A stretch of DNA of 64,000 nucleotides, from positions 349,989,636-350,053,635 of the forward strand of contig CM041776.1 of the NCBI GenBank assembly GCA_023374045.1, read 5' to 3'. The translations under genes were made by a program, and so were the position numbers. Positions 1 to 11,916 of this stretch are shown here, in pieces. The stretch comes from Limonium bicolor. Its lineage: Eukaryota > Streptophyta > Magnoliopsida > Caryophyllales > Plumbaginaceae. The first letter of the stretch is position 1; each line of letters opens with the position of its first letter. The notes under the pieces are model-generated. The model did not search any database. It was not told the origin of the DNA and saw only the letters and a list, made by a program, of their open reading frames with translations.

Positions 1-2829
1 TATCATTAAACCATATATTATACGCATATCTTATTAAATACTCTTATACAATTCTAAAAGTCTCCAAATTCCACCAAAGGGTTATAAATATCCTTATTAA
101 CCCATATACTCTTGGTATTTACCATTCCACCATCTATATTTCTCGAAAGTGTCATAATGACATAATAACTATATATTATACATATATAGTTCATTTTAAT
201 TCCAAAATCCACCAATAAATTCCTAAAAATTCCTAATAGCCCATGGGTGTTTAAAATACCATTTTACACCCTTTATTTTCGGTAATAACATATTTACCAC
301 ATATGTTATGAAAACATTACCTCAAGATACTTATCTTATTATAACACCTCAAATAAGTTATTTAACTTATCTAATTTGGTCAAAACCTATCATATGGTCA
401 AGGTTGACCACCTTAATATTTCCTTGACCATTAATTTCCTTTATTCACGGTTTGTACCCATACTTTTCAAAAATTACCATTTAACCCCAAAACTTTATAA
501 AATCTTATAAACTTTATTTTAACTCCTTTTTAACTCTAATTTCGGCCTTATTATTCTAAAGCCCCAAAATTTAATTTAATTACATCTAAGACCCACTTCT
601 TTTCGGTAATAATAGAATATCACCTAAACTTAAATAAAAACTTGTAAATGCATAAATAAAATGGCCTAAAATACATGGCCTTATTACAATCATTGGCTTG
701 CAAAATAAATTACACATAAATGTCCCAAAATACATATAAATTTTCGGCCTCACCATATAATTTTCATTTATTTACCAAACTTCCACATAATGTCTTAAAT
801 TTGACATTTATGCTTGTTTAATTAGTTATAAAATTTATTAAGCCATTCCTTAATCATTTTAAGGTCAAACAAGACCTTATTTCACCTCTTCACTCACGGC
901 AATTAATTAGGAATAGCTTAAACTTGTATTAATGTAACAAGTTAAGGTTTTAAGTAATTTATACCTTGATTTAACCTAGATAGAACCTTGTTTGGTTCGG
1001 CCACCTTAAGTAGAAATTCTCCACAGGTTGTTTTACATGTTTTCAAACAGAGAACAAGGCCTAGTTAGTCTCCAAGCAAGATCTAACCATAAAAGTAATT
1101 TAATGTAAGATTTAAGGCAAAAATCACCTTAAGAATGCAAGGAGAGTTCAAGATGGTTTCGGCCTGAATCAAAACACACCACAAGGTGTTAGATCCACCA
1201 TATTGACATAGGAAATAGCTAGATCTCAACAAACTACCTTGTTATTAGGTTTTACCTTGGAAAATGCCTTAAAAGAGGGTATTTCCTTTGGATCTCGGCC
1301 ACCTTTGCTCCAAATGGCTAACCAACAGATTCCACATGAAAAGGAGAAGAATATGAGGCTATGACCAAAGTTTCACAGCCGAACTTGAAGGGAATCAAAA
1401 GTTATGAGCTTAAAGCACATTTTTACCTTAAATGGTCAAGACTTGAACTTTCCTCCTTAGATCTGGTTAGGAACGAGATTGAACCTTCCTTTAACCTCCA
1501 AATCACTCTACATAGATGTATAGAAAAGGTTGGAGTGTAGATCAATCGAAAAAGGAAAGAAAGATGAAGAAAATGGGCATTTTTATGCCTTAAGAGCTTA
1601 CCTAGGGCTTGAGATCTCATCAATGGTGCTTGGGAACCTTACCTACGGTGGAGGGGAGCCAGAGAGAGCTCAAGGAGTGAGCCATCTCGGCTAAAGAGAG
1701 GAAATGAAGGAGGAAAACCTATTATTGCCTTAAAGTCATTTTTTTGAATATTTTATGACATTATTGAATTGGTGACTCATCAATGCTTGATTGATGCTGA
1801 TAATTGAAGAGTAATTCGGTGGAGACAAGAAGAGGGGGCAGGCATGTATGATTGGAGAAGGTAGGGCTTGATTGATTCAAATTTGAATAAAAAATGAGAT
1901 AATAATGTGACTTTTAGCAAAAGTGAAAGGTGACTCATCTTGCCTTGTCTTGTACTGCTTGGGAGCCACGAAATACAAGGGGGAAGAGGCTCCAAAAATC
2001 GCTGGCTCACATGGGTAAGGTGAGTGTAGACAATTTATTTTTGTTTTATTAGGTAAAGTATTCTTTTCTTATTTTTTTATGTAAAAGTAAAGGACTATAT
2101 TTAATTGTCACATGTCTCTTGTCTCTTGGTCTGTTAAGAGACTTAATTATCTGATTTCATGTAGTCCATTTCGTGGTCAATGGTCAACATTGACCAACTT
2201 AGTCAACGTTGACCCAAACGGGCCCCACTTTAGGGTTTTATTAATATTTTAATATTAAATTTGTAAACATTCGTAAATTTCTGGAATTAAATTCCTAATA
2301 CATATAATATGATATTTTATCATATTTAAAGGTATTTATAACCTTTTAGCTCATTTAAAACAAATTTAGAAGGCGATTACACAAAAACGTGCTTTAAGGA
2401 GTTTTAGTGCACATTTTGTGTCGCCAGGTGTTTCTGAGCTTGGTTTTCTTTGACAACGGTTTTTTTGTGTCCCTTACATGATATTTAATCATGGTATCCA
2501 ATTTTAGGTCATTTAGAGGTCATTAGATTTTTAAGGTTTCTTAGAGCACCTTTTTGCTCTATTTGACCTTGAAGGATGAAAGTGCTTGTTCTTTGTGTTG
2601 GAGTGTTGTCCAACAATTATAATATATTTAATATTATGTTAATAGACTTAGGACAAATTTTTAGGTCCTAAGAAGTTCGTTTGGGTATTATTTACCCTTA
2701 ACAGTCAAAGGGTGCAACATCTTGTTTATGTTGACCACTGTTGTTCTCAGTTGACTTATAAGGCATGTTCAGGCCTTAATTAATGTGATTAAATATTTAA
2801 TCCATGTTTAATAAGTTTGGGGTATTTCA
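1..2829 (-). mobile_element. LTR (minus orientation), left end outside window
   Basis: AT-rich non-coding sequence that ends on the plus strand in GGGGTATTTCA. Read on the minus strand this is the LTR start TGAAATACCCC, the same start as the long LTR arms at 29031 and 53332. No ORF here resembles a protein. Palindromic W-box-like motifs (GGTCAACATTGACC near 2187 and AGTCAACGTTGACC near 2203) lie in the part that would be U3. The boundary at 2829 is abrupt because chromovirus pol-type sequence starts immediately after it. This looks like an LTR inserted into, or recombined with, the chromovirus. The opposite LTR end and any target duplication lie outside the window, so a solo LTR and a full element cannot be told apart. 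Confidence 0.6.
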
Positions 2830-2869
2830 GACTGGGTGAGACCCGTTTGTTTTTGTGGGTAATTCTGTA

Positions 2870-3926
2870 CCGTGTGCGTCAGTCATAGTGTTTGCTATGC
2901 AGACAGCTAGCTTCCTGAGGAAGGGCTGCCAGGGTTCTTTTCTATCTACCAGAGGTTCGAGAGGGAGCTCGGCTGGAGGAGATCCCCATTGTGTGTGAGT
3001 TTCCAGAGGTGTTCCAGGACGATGTGCCAGGGCTGCCACCTGATCGTGAGGTGGAGTTTTCTATTGAGTTGGCGCCAGGGACTCAGCCTATTTCGAAGGC
3101 CCCTTATCATATGAGCCCGGTGGAGCTTAAGGAGCTGAAGGTGCAGCTGCAGGATCTTCTGGATAAGGGCTTCATACGCCCTAGTGTGTCTCCATGGGGA
3201 GCACCAGTGCTGTTTGTGAAGAAGAAGGACGGCTCCTTCAGATTGTGTATCGACTACCGGGAATTGAATAAGGTTACCATTAAGAACCGGTACTCTCTTC
3301 CCCGCATTGATGACCTCTTAGACCAGTTAGCGGGAGCGACAGTCTTCTCGAAGATCGACTTGCGTTCTGGATATCATCAGCTGAAGATTAAGGCCGAGGA
3401 TATGCCTAAGTCTGCTTTCAGGACCCGGTATGGGCATTACGAGTTTTTGGTCATGCCTTTTGATTTGACCAATGCCCCATCGTTCTTCATGGATATGATG
3501 AACAAAGTTTTTAAGCCTTTTTGGATTCTTTCGTAGTTGTATTTATTGACGATATCTTGGTGTACTCCAAGAGTGCTGAGAAGCATGAGGAGCATCTGAG
3601 GATGGTTCTGCAGACGTTGAATGAGAAGGAGTTGTATGCCAAGTTGAAAAAGTGTGAGTTCTGGTTGGATAGAGTTGTGTTCTTTGGCCACGTGGTTTGA
3701 AGGATGGCATATCAGTGGACCCAGAGAAGATTAAGGCGGTTATGGAGTGGGCAAAGCCCACTAGTGTTTCTAAGGTGCGCAGTTTCCTAGGTTTGGCTGG
3801 GTATTATAGGAAGTTCGTGGAGGGCTTTTCTAAGATCGTATCCCCTTGACTCGTCTTCTTAGGAAGGATGTCAAGTTTGATTGGAGCGAGGCGTGTGAGG
3901 AGAGTTTCTAGGAGCTGAAGGAGAGG
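2870..3926 (+). pseudogene. Chromovirus reverse transcriptase (broken)
   Basis: Copies the element RNA into cDNA in virus-like particles. The linker tail (LRKGCQG, about 2905-2930) precedes the RT start around 2991. Readable RT motifs are [57 protein letters not shown] and [15 protein letters not shown]. The catalytic block FIDDILVYS starts near 3543, in a different frame: one base is missing from the T run near 3515, and the upstream frame ends at the stop at 3534-3536. A further frame break near 3698 and stops near 3847 and 3909 interrupt the thumb/connection region (SVDPEKIKAVMEW, FLGLAGYYRKFVEGFS). The acidic pair of the FIDD box is intact even though the frame is not. The family assignment is firm; the gene cannot make a whole enzyme. 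Confidence 0.9.
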
Positions 3927-4535
3927 TTGACTTCGGCTCCAATTTTGACGTTGCCTTCTGGGACAGATGGCTTTGAGGTGTTCTGTGACGCTTCCCACAG
4001 AGGGCTGGGTTGTGTTCTGATGCAGCAGGGTAAGGTGGTAGCGTATGGGTCACGTCAGTTGAAGCCATATGAGAAGAATTATCCTACCTATGATTTGGAG
4101 TTAGCTGCTGTGGTCTTCGCTTTGAAGATCTGGCGGCACTATTTGTATGGGGTGACGTGTAAGGTCTACACGGATCACAAGAGTCTCAAATATCTGTTCA
4201 CGCAGAAGGAACTGAATTTGAGACAGCGGCGTTGGCTAGAGCTCTTGCACGATTACGACCTGGAGATCCTCTACCATCCAGGTAGAGCGAATGTGGTGGC
4301 AGATGCTTTGAGCCGTAGGGGTGCTCCGGGGCTTGCTTGTTCGATGTCAGGGGTTCAGAGGTCTGCTCTTGAGCTTCAGCGCATGGGGATTTGGGTTGTC
4401 AGGTCCGACAGTGCCGGGATGATTGCTGCTATTCAGGTCCAGTCTACCTTGATTGAGTGGATTAGAGATGGTCAGAAGGCTGATGTTGAGTTGTGTAAGA
4501 TCCGGGAGAAGTTGTCAGATGATCAAGAGTCATAG
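3927..4535 (+). pseudogene. Chromovirus RNase H domain
   Basis: Removes RNA from the RNA:DNA hybrid during reverse transcription. An open frame of about 200 residues reads through the whole domain: [15 protein letters not shown] (first catalytic Asp), [17 protein letters not shown] (catalytic Glu region precedes it in YDLELAAV), [11 protein letters not shown] (Asp) and [15 protein letters not shown] (last Asp). The region after 4320 is the RNase H-integrase linker. The frame closes at a TAG at 4533-4535, inside the linker. Of the pol segments this is among the best preserved. Confidence 0.9.
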
Positions 4536-5294
4536 TTTTCGGTGTCCAGCGACGACTGTCTACGCTTTAGAGGCAGAGTCTGTGTGCCTAGTGGAGGCGA
4601 TCTTAGGCGTGAGATTATGTAGGAGGCTCATGGAGCTTCTTATTCTGTACACCCAGGAGGGGTGAAGATGTACCGGGACCTCAGGGAGTCCTTCTGGTGG
4701 GCGAATATGAAGAGGGAGATTTCTGATTTTGTGGCTCGTTGCCAAACCTGTCAGCAGGTGAAGGCTGAGCATCAGCGGCCTGCGGGTCTTCTGCAGCCTC
4801 TCCCCGTTCCTGAGTGGAAATGGGAGAGCGTTGGTATGAACTTTATTGTGGGGCTTCCTAGGACATCTTCTGGGTATGATGCGCTTTGGGTGATTGTGGA
4901 CCGGTTGACGAAGTCAGCCCATTTCTTGCATGTGAGGAAGACTTTCAGCCTTGAGCGCCTGGCTCGGCTGTATGTAGATGAGATTGTGAGGCTGCATGGT
5001 GTGCCAGCGACGATCGTTTTGGACAGGGATCCAAGATTTGTATCTCGCTTCTGGCCTAGCCTGAAGGCTTTGGGGACGAATTTAACTTTCAGCTCAGCAT
5101 ATCATCCTCAAACCGATGGGCAGACAGAGAGGACAAATCAGATTTTAGAGGACATGTTGAGGGCTTGTGTGCTTGACTTCGGAGGCAGCTGGGATCAGCA
5201 TGTGACATTAATTGAATTCGCCTACAATAATAGCTTCCAATCGAGTATTGGGATGGCCCCATTTGAGGCGCTGTATGGTAGGCGCGCGCTGTAG
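4536..5294 (+). pseudogene. Chromovirus integrase zinc-binding and core domains
   Basis: Inserts the cDNA into host chromatin. The HHCC zinc-binding part runs across the stop-interrupted stretch 4610-4770 (EAHGASYSVHPG, then CQTCQQVK). The core follows in one open frame from 4662: GMNFIVGLP carries Asn where the family usually has the first catalytic Asp, LDRDPRFVSRFW carries the second Asp, and HPQTDGQTERTNQ carries the Glu. The first catalytic position therefore appears substituted (Asp to Asn), which by itself would disable strand transfer. The core ends at the usual EALYGRR motif, just before a TAG at 5292-5294. Confidence 0.9.
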
Positions 5295-5880
5295 ATCTCC
5301 CATTTGTTGGGATGATCTGCGAGAGAGGGTGATAGTGGGCCCTGAGTTGGTGCAGGGAGCTGTGGACAAGGTCAAGACTATCAGGGAGCGTCTGTTGGTT
5401 GCCCAGAGCTGGTAGAAGAGTTATGCAGATTAGAGGCGCCGTCCGCTTGAGTTTCAGGTTGGGGACCATGTGTATCTGAAGATCTCTCCAGTTCAGGGCG
5501 TTGTCCGGTTTGGTAGGAGAGGCAAGCCGAGCCCTCGGTTCGTAGGTCCTTTTGAGGTGCTTGAGAAGGTTGGGCCGGTGGCTTACAGATTGGCGTTGCC
5601 GCCAGCTCTAGCAGGAGTGCATGATGTGTTCCATGTGTCGATGCTCATGAAGTATCTGCATGACCCTTCGCATGTGATTGACTATGGTCAGCTTCGACTC
5701 CGAGATGATTTCACATGTGAGGCAGTCCCGGTCCGTATTCTAGCTCGTGATGTTCGCCGACTTCGTAGCAAGACACTGCCTATGGTGAAGGTGCAGTGGT
5801 CTGAGCAGTCTGAGTGCGAGGCGACGTGGGAACTCGAGGAGGGGTTGCGTGCCAAGTCCCCTTCCCTCTTTGAGCAGTGA
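5295..5880 (+). pseudogene. Integrase C-terminus with chromodomain
   Basis: The DNA-binding tail of integrase is followed by a chromodomain that in chromoviruses steers insertion toward marked chromatin. After broken sequence to about 5470 an open frame of 136 residues shows the GPY/F-type block (SPRFVGPFEVLEKVGPVAYR), the conserved VFHVSMLMKY motif and a chromodomain-like end from about residue 85 (PVRILARDVRRL, PMVKVQWSEQSECEATWELEE). The frame ends at a normal position, TGA at 5878-5880, about 30 bases before the polypurine tract, so this is the natural 3' end of pol. The chromodomain lacks some of the usual aromatic cage residues, as in group II chromodomains, but that subclass call is tentative. 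Confidence 0.85.
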
Positions 5881-5910
5881 GGTATGTTGAATTTCGAGGA
5901 CAAAATTCCT

Positions 5911-5923
5911 TTTAAGGGGGGAG
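5911..5923 (+). other. Polypurine tract of the chromovirus
   Basis: TTTAAGGGGGGAG lies directly before the LTR start and downstream of the pol stop. It primes plus-strand DNA synthesis in this family and confirms that the following repeat is the 3' LTR. Confidence 0.85.
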
Positions 5924-5926
5924 TGA

Positions 5927-7846
5927 TGTAATACTCCGTATTTCGTTTTCAGATTTTATAACATTCCGGTTTATGTTATTGCTTATGTTATGTGGTGCCT
6001 TGTTTAGTTGATGGGACGTCGGAGTCATTAAATTAAAAGGCGTGGGCAAGGTGGTCGTTTTCCCTCTCTTTTATTTTGGTAAGATTTAATTAAGGAAGGA
6101 TAGGTCATTTAATTCCATTCACAATTCCCGATCAGTTTACAAACCGCTCGTTCTTTCTCTCGACAGTTTTGAGCGCTTTCTTCCTCTTCTTCTCCATTGG
6201 CGTGCTTCTGATTTTTGTGTGGATCTCTGCTGAGTTTGGGCGGTTTCTGCTGCTGCTGTTCAGATTGTTTCCTCTACAAATCAGGTAGGTCCGTTGGTGA
6301 ATTCGGTAGTCTCTTTGCTGTTTTAGAGAAGCAGTTTTCTGATTTTGCATTCTGATTTTGGGGGCTGTTCTCTGCGAATTCAGTGGTGCTTTGGGCGTCT
6401 CTTCTGCTGCATTTTGTTCGTCTGATTGTTGGCAACGTTGGACTGAATCTGCGCTGCGAATTCAATGTAAGTGGGGGATGGAATCGGGGTTGTTTACTCC
6501 CCGGGGACTGTTTTATTCTAGCGTTTCTGATTTGGAATGGTGCGGTGATTGTGTGTTTTCTCTTTGGTTTTGCGTTGTTAATTGATTGGCTAAACCCCGA
6601 GGGTACTGTTTTACCATTCTGTGGATTTCGTGTGAGTTTGTGATGATTTTGGCTGTTTTCTGCGCGTCTGTTCGTTCTCAATTTTTGACTGTTTTGCGCC
6701 GTCCGAACTTCAGTCCGAACATGGAAGTTCGGACGGTTCGTCGGCACGCTTCTGTTTTCTGAATTTTGAGGTGTCCGAACTTCTGTCCGAACTTTGAAGT
6801 TCGGACACCCCTGTTTTCTGAAATAACCCGAGCTTTGAAGCTTGGACTTCACCACGTAACATTTCTGAAAAACTGTCCGAACTTCAGTCCGAACTTCGAA
6901 GTTCGGACACTATGTTTTCTGCGACGTCTGCTTCTCGGCTTCTGTCCGAACTTGCAAGGTCGGACGTAAGTTCGGACATGCCTCTGTTTTTGGCATAACT
7001 CCTCCGTTTTAGCTCCGTTTTGAGTTCCGTTTGCGGGGTTGGATTCCCCTATTTGTGTATAAGCTTCTTATGCTATTTATATGCATTTCCATGCACTTAA
7101 GATCTGTTTTGTGAGCTTTTGGTTTTGGGACCCAGTTACTTTGCTTCTGAGCCTTGGATAGTCGGGTCGGGCTGTCCCGTAGCATGCTGCGCATGAATTC
7201 CTTCTGATTACACTCCTTAGGGTCTCCCTTAGGACGTTATATGACCGACGGGTCTGTTAGCTGTCTCTACGGCTTCTGTTGTGAGATCTTCGGATCCATA
7301 GGACATTATGTGAGTCCTTCTGTTGTGTTAGCTTGTTTCTAGTGTCCCACTCTTCTGTGTTTGATTCTGAAAGTCCGACTATGATTTGATGTGATGTCCG
7401 CTCTGCCTTCTGATTTGTGATTTCTATCTGTCTGTTTCCAAGTGGCTACTTCCCTCTCTGTTTATACAAACTTCTGCTTCTGTTTTGAGTAGGCTACCTT
7501 GAGGAAGTTTTCTGCTTACTGGGCTGTTTAGCTCACCCCTTTACTTATGTTGCAGATTGAGCTCGTGGGATCCTCTCTCCTTACCTTCTCCTGGAGTTCA
7601 GTTTATGTTATGTTTCGTTAGGCTTTTGTTTGTTTTGCGCGTTGGACGCTTTAGAGCTTTTGTGTAGCCTTCGGGCCTTTCATTGTATTTGACTTATAAG
7701 TATTTGGATCTTGTAAACTCTTTCAGTATTTATTAAGTTCGTTATTTGGTTTTGGGGTTGATCTGCTTTAGAGTCTTGCGACGTTAGGTAGTAGACTCGC
7801 GGCGTGTAACGGCCCTAACTCCTAGGCCAGTTTTGGGGTCGTTACA
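5927..7846 (+). mobile_element. 3' LTR of the chromovirus
   Basis: Begins TGTAATACTCC after the polypurine tract and ends GGGGTCGTTACA, giving a 1.92-kb TG..CA repeat. The LTR could instead start at TGATG, 5924. Four modules of direct and inverted GTCCGAAC/GTTCGGAC lie at about 6701-6740, 6771-6808, 6872-6910 and 6940-6980, with a TTGCAG acceptor-like site near 7550. Short ORFs inside it, for example the minus-strand one at 6274-6855, are shadows of these repeats. The end sequence is shared with the solo LTR at 44074-46417, so the two belong to related families. Confidence 0.8.
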
Positions 7847-9407
7847 TTAGTAGTAAGCCATTAAGAGGGTAAAGATGATTAGAAATATAAGCATATAAGG
7901 ACATAAGAGATTGAGTTAAGTAAATGAATTAAGTGTTTAAGATTAGGTTTGTAAGAACTTAGTGGATATTAGATGGGGATCATTAATAACTAAGTGAGTT
8001 AAGTAAGTTGGGTTGAGTTAAGTTAATTAATAACCTATATGGATGAATGTTTAGGACTTGAGAATTAGGATTCGGAAGGAGACTAGACAACCGACACAAA
8101 CGACGGTGTACGGTATGGTTTTATTGTAGCCTGCTTTCTAACGAGGTGTCCCTCGGCTGTGTGCTATTTGTTTATGTGTGATGACTGAACAAGATAAAGC
8201 ATGCAACCGGTTATTGTATTGTTGTGTGTTGTTTGAAACTAACACAACTTACCTTTGAGAATTTACTAACAATGTTTAGTAAAGAATTGTGTGAGAATAA
8301 GGAACACTCCCAAATATTTTTTATTAGTAACCGAAAGTGGTTAACTAACAAACATTGACTTTGAGACTTCTACTAACTAGAACTGGGGGGAGTGAGGAAA
8401 CCGGAATGGTTCAGTCATGCATGTGTTAAGTAGAAGGTTGGTATCCTTATCAGGTTCCGACTTCCAAATATGACTTGTCTTCGGACTCATCGCCTAGAGT
8501 TGACATAAGGATTCGGTCACCTCGATTTCTGTTCGAGGTGGGAGGCATTACTAAGATGGTGTGGTGGGATCTACCTAAATCCCAACTAATTCTAACAAAT
8601 ATTGTTTATGCAAACCAATGGAGCTGATAACTAATTGGTTAGGGTTACTTTGACTCGACAGATAAACAATGAATTAAGGAACAACCATTCTAATTAAAGA
8701 ACAATGTCTTAATTGAGAAAAGATCTGAGATAAGATTTGACATAAGATTCGAGATAAGAGCTGAGATAAGAATGGACTGAGATTAAGAGGGATCATAACT
8801 TAAGGAGTTAAAAGATTAACTCACTTACTAAGGGAACGTTTTTAAGTCGTTCATTGTGTTTGAACTCTGATTGTTCATATGTGGTTGGATGTTTATTGCA
8901 CTTCTTATTTATGTTGTGTATTTAATCAACCGCATGCTATCGATAAGTAGTCGTCGTAGCCCCATTAGCTTGGGGGCTATAAGAGAATCGTACCAGCAAA
9001 GGTGCTGACCCCCTCGGGGGCAACTGTTTAAATTTTGCAGGTGAATGACAGAAGACGACCGTCCTGAGAGTAGGATCAGGTAGAATTACTTCGGGTTGTT
9101 TTCCTTTTGTTATACGAGTTGTGCATGTACACTCGTTTAGTAAATGGTATGAGATGTTAGTAAGATGTAATAGGATATGAAATACTTGTACTGAGGATAT
9201 GTATTGGTTAAGGCTTAAAGTACTAATGTTCGGTATATTCGGGTCCATCAGACCGTAGCTAGATCTTAGAGATTTTAGTATGCCTAGTTGGTCACGTGGG
9301 TGACTAATGGCGGTAACACCAAATGTTGTAAGAATTCCGCTGCAAAGTTAATATAAGTGAATGGAGGTTTATGAGATAAGCATGGTTTTATGAGTTGGGG
9401 TGTTACA
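7847..9407 (+). mobile_element. LTR fragment of another gypsy element
   Basis: Non-coding. It ends GTTGGGGTGTTACA at 9407, an LTR-type terminus, and carries a late TTTTGCAGGTGA segment near 9037 comparable to the TTGCAG part of the chromovirus LTR before it. The left boundary is unclear because it follows directly on the TTACA end of that LTR. It cuts off the CACTA sequence to its right, so it probably inserted into that transposon. No coding sequence is visible; orientation and family are inferred from the terminus only. Confidence 0.45.
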
Positions 9408-9888
9408 ACGCTGGTAATTACATGTTTTTAAACGCAGTCGTTTTATTGTTAATTTTACCTATAGGAAACGTTCATAGGTAAATACCTACGTTGCATTCTG
9501 TGGGTAAAAGTGGCCTTTATATCCACCAGTAATTAATTGGGTCAAATACAGTCGTTTAATAAATGACGTGTATTACCTACGGAAAACCCCGTGGGTAAAT
9601 CTTGTGTCCACGTTTACCTACAGAATTATCTCATAGGCATTTTTTGCCGCAATTTTACCCACAGAACCCGCCCGTGGGTATTTTTCCCGCTATTTGGCGC
9701 TATTCTAGCCTTGCCATTTACCTACGGAATAGTCCGTGGGTGCATTATTCCGGGTAAGCCGTAGGTATTCTATTGGGAAACTCTACCTTCACTATCCCGT
9801 TGGTATTTCGTAGGTAAACCGTGATTACTACCTACGGTTTAGGTCCCGTGGGTAATTGTCCGTAGGTAAATCCTATTTTCAAGTAGTG
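9408..9888. mobile_element. CACTA (En/Spm) right-end fragment
   Basis: The right end reads TTTTCAAGTAGTG. On the other strand this is CACTACTTGAAAA, a typical CACTA terminal inverted repeat. The 450 bases inside it are crowded with subterminal repeats of ACCTACGG and CCGTGGGTAA/CCGTAGGTAA in both orientations, the binding-site pattern of CACTA transposases. The left end is missing, cut by the LTR at 9407. Tat gag sequence resumes at 9889, so the transposon had inserted in that gag. The subterminal motif differs from the ACCACGGTT motif of the complete CACTA element at 10660, so this is a different family. Confidence 0.8.
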
Positions 9889-10659
9889 CTTATTCTTGGC
9901 TATCCTTGACTTTAGAAAGTCATAGAGCATCTCAACCAGCTCTCCATGAGTTTTTGGTGCCTTTTTGGCTATTTTTCTGGTGAGCCGGATGAGCCAATAT
10001 GTTACCATATGCTTTTATAAAGATCTTCTCGTCAACATCACTGATCTCCGTGACTTGCTTGTGGAATCGCTAGTTGTATTCTTTTACCGACTCTCATTTT
10101 TGTTGCCTTATGTCCATCAGCTCGATTCTTTTTGGACCATTTTAACGGCTGTAAAGTATTTGTTTGAATTCTTTCGTTAGCTGTTTGAAGTTGGATATGC
10201 ACTGCGGAGGCCTTGAAGAGATCCGGCTTAGTGCTCTCTTAGAGAGCGTCCCTGGGAAAAGATTGCACAGGGCAAGGGAGTTGATCCTCTAAGTGCTCAT
10301 GACGAACATGTACTTCTTGATGTTGGGTCGGATCCCTTGTTCAATCGTATTCTCAATCTCGAGCACACGAAGCAGGGAGGGAGCTTTGCCTTCCTGATTT
10401 TTCCGAGAAAGGATAACGGCTCGTATCAATGGAGTCATCTTCCTCAGCTTCTTTGTTGAGCATGGCAGGTGGTTCTTTTCGCTCCTGCTCCTTATTCCTT
10501 CCATTGCTTCCTTCGAAGTCTCTCCCTTTTTAGCAGTTTGATCACCTCGGCCATTCTTCCATTTCTTATGGTAATCCTCATCCCTCTGCATAAGATCTTG
10601 CTGTAGAAGTTCATTGCCTTTGACGATTCTTTTGTCGATCGCTCTGGTCACTCCTTTCA

Positions 10660-11916
10660 CACTAGTAGAAAAAAGATTTTAAATGATGCACTTTAAACCA
10701 CGGTTATTAGAATAACCGTCACAAAAATTCTCGGCGGGAGATTTTATACCACGGTTCTAGGTGGAATCGTCGTATATAGCTTGACGCGTAGCATTTTATA
10801 CCACGGTCTGGGTGGAACCGTCGTATATAGCTTGACGCGTTGTATTATATACCACGGTTCTGTGTGAAACCGTGGTATATAGCTTGCTGCGTTGTATCTT
10901 AAACCACGGTTTGGTCAAAACCGTCGTTTTTAGTCATGGTCAAACAACTTTAAATGACGGTTTCTTGGTAGAACCGTGGTATATAGTCTAAGCGGGAATC
11001 AAATTTTCGGCGAAAATTAACGTGGCTCTTTCTCTTTCTCTTATTATATATATTTCTCTCTCACTGTTTTACAACCAATTAACACTGTCGAACAAGGAAC
11101 ACATATATGCTCTGCAACTCTTCTTCTTCTTTTCTTCTTCAAACTCGCGGTAATTTTGCAACCCACGTGAACATGCTCGCGCCATACTGGAAAACAAGGA
11201 ACACGCTGCGCCTCTTCACTGTAATTTTTGCAAACCTAACCGGCGAACAAGGACATGCTCTGCGCCTCTTTCACGTAATTTTTGCAACCCATACTAGCGA
11301 ACAAGGAACACATGCTCCGTGCCTCTTATTCACTGTAATTTTTTGCAACCCTAACCGGCGACAGCTCCGCCCCTCTCTCTCTCCACGGTAATTTTGCAAC
11401 CTACCGATGAACAAGGAACTTAATGCGACTTCACCTCAGTTATGCAACCCAATTCACAAACAAGGAACATACAGTTATGGCCTCTCATTCTCTTCTCTGA
11501 TCTGCGCTCTTGTTGAGAAATTACCATTGAAGGCGCGCCGCGAAATCACTGACGAACTGGAAAAAAATCATAGACTATAACCACAGTTGGTTAATACCGT
11601 GTTATTAATGAGTTGATACACTAATACCACGTTTTAAGAAGAACCGTCATTATACACACTTTATACCACAGGGCGGAAACCGTCAGATAACACACTTATA
11701 CCACGGTTCTGACTCCAACCGTGGATAAAGTCAAGGAAATAGCGCGGGAGAAGGGGCTAAACGACGGTTTAGACCAACCGTGGTTTTTTTGGCTTACTTT
11801 AAAAGACGGTTATGACCGTGGTATGTATTGCAAATACGACACGAGCATAAACCACGGTTCCTAACCGTGGTATATAGGTAAAATAACCGTGGTTAAAAAC
11901 ATTTTATGCACTAGTG
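10660..11916. mobile_element. Complete non-autonomous CACTA element, TSD TCA
   Basis: Starts CACTAGTAGAAAA and ends ..TGCACTAGTG, so both ends read CACTAGT inward. The flanking bases are TCA at 10657-10659 and TCA at 11917-11919, the 3-bp duplication expected of this superfamily. Subterminal copies of ACCACGGTT/AACCGTGGT fill about 10690-11000 and 11575-11905 in both orientations. It is 1257 bp long and has no transposase coding, so it depended on an autonomous partner. The neighbouring gag reads across it once it is removed. It is unrelated in subterminal motif to the CACTA end at 9888. Confidence 0.93.
11090..11470. repeat. About six degenerate 60-bp tandem repeats inside the CACTA element
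   Basis: The unit has the form GAACAAGGAACACATGCTC, then TGCGCCTCTTCAC, then GTAATTTTTGCAACC, and recurs every 55-65 bases with substitutions and short indels. It fills the core of the element, where transposase genes would sit in an autonomous copy. The short ORF read across it at 11107-11391 is a repeat artefact. Confidence 0.75.

Larger units (their letters stand above)
2830..7846 (+). mobile_element. Ty3/gypsy chromovirus (Tekay-like), 3' half
   Basis: A 5'-truncated LTR retrotransposon on the plus strand. It keeps the end of the protease-RT linker, reverse transcriptase, RNase H, integrase, a chromodomain, a polypurine tract and one 3' LTR. Gag, protease, primer binding site and 5' LTR are missing or lie left of 1. 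The domain order (RT-RH-INT-chromodomain in one pol) and the C-terminal chromodomain place it in the plant chromoviruses, and the sequence style fits the Tekay/Del clade. Several frameshifts and stop codons break the frame, so it is dead. The LTR of the feature above abuts its left end. Confidence 0.9.

Noticed and set aside
1423..2010. Minus ORFs of 66 and 76 aa near the left end
   Set aside because: Short, no motifs, inside an LTR.
2830..5926. Endogenous pararetrovirus
   Set aside because: LTR, integrase and chromodomain are present; these belong to gypsy elements, and no movement or coat protein motif is seen.
6274..6855. Minus ORF of 193 aa with RTEVRT repeats
   Set aside because: Generated by the GTCCGAAC repeat modules in the LTR.
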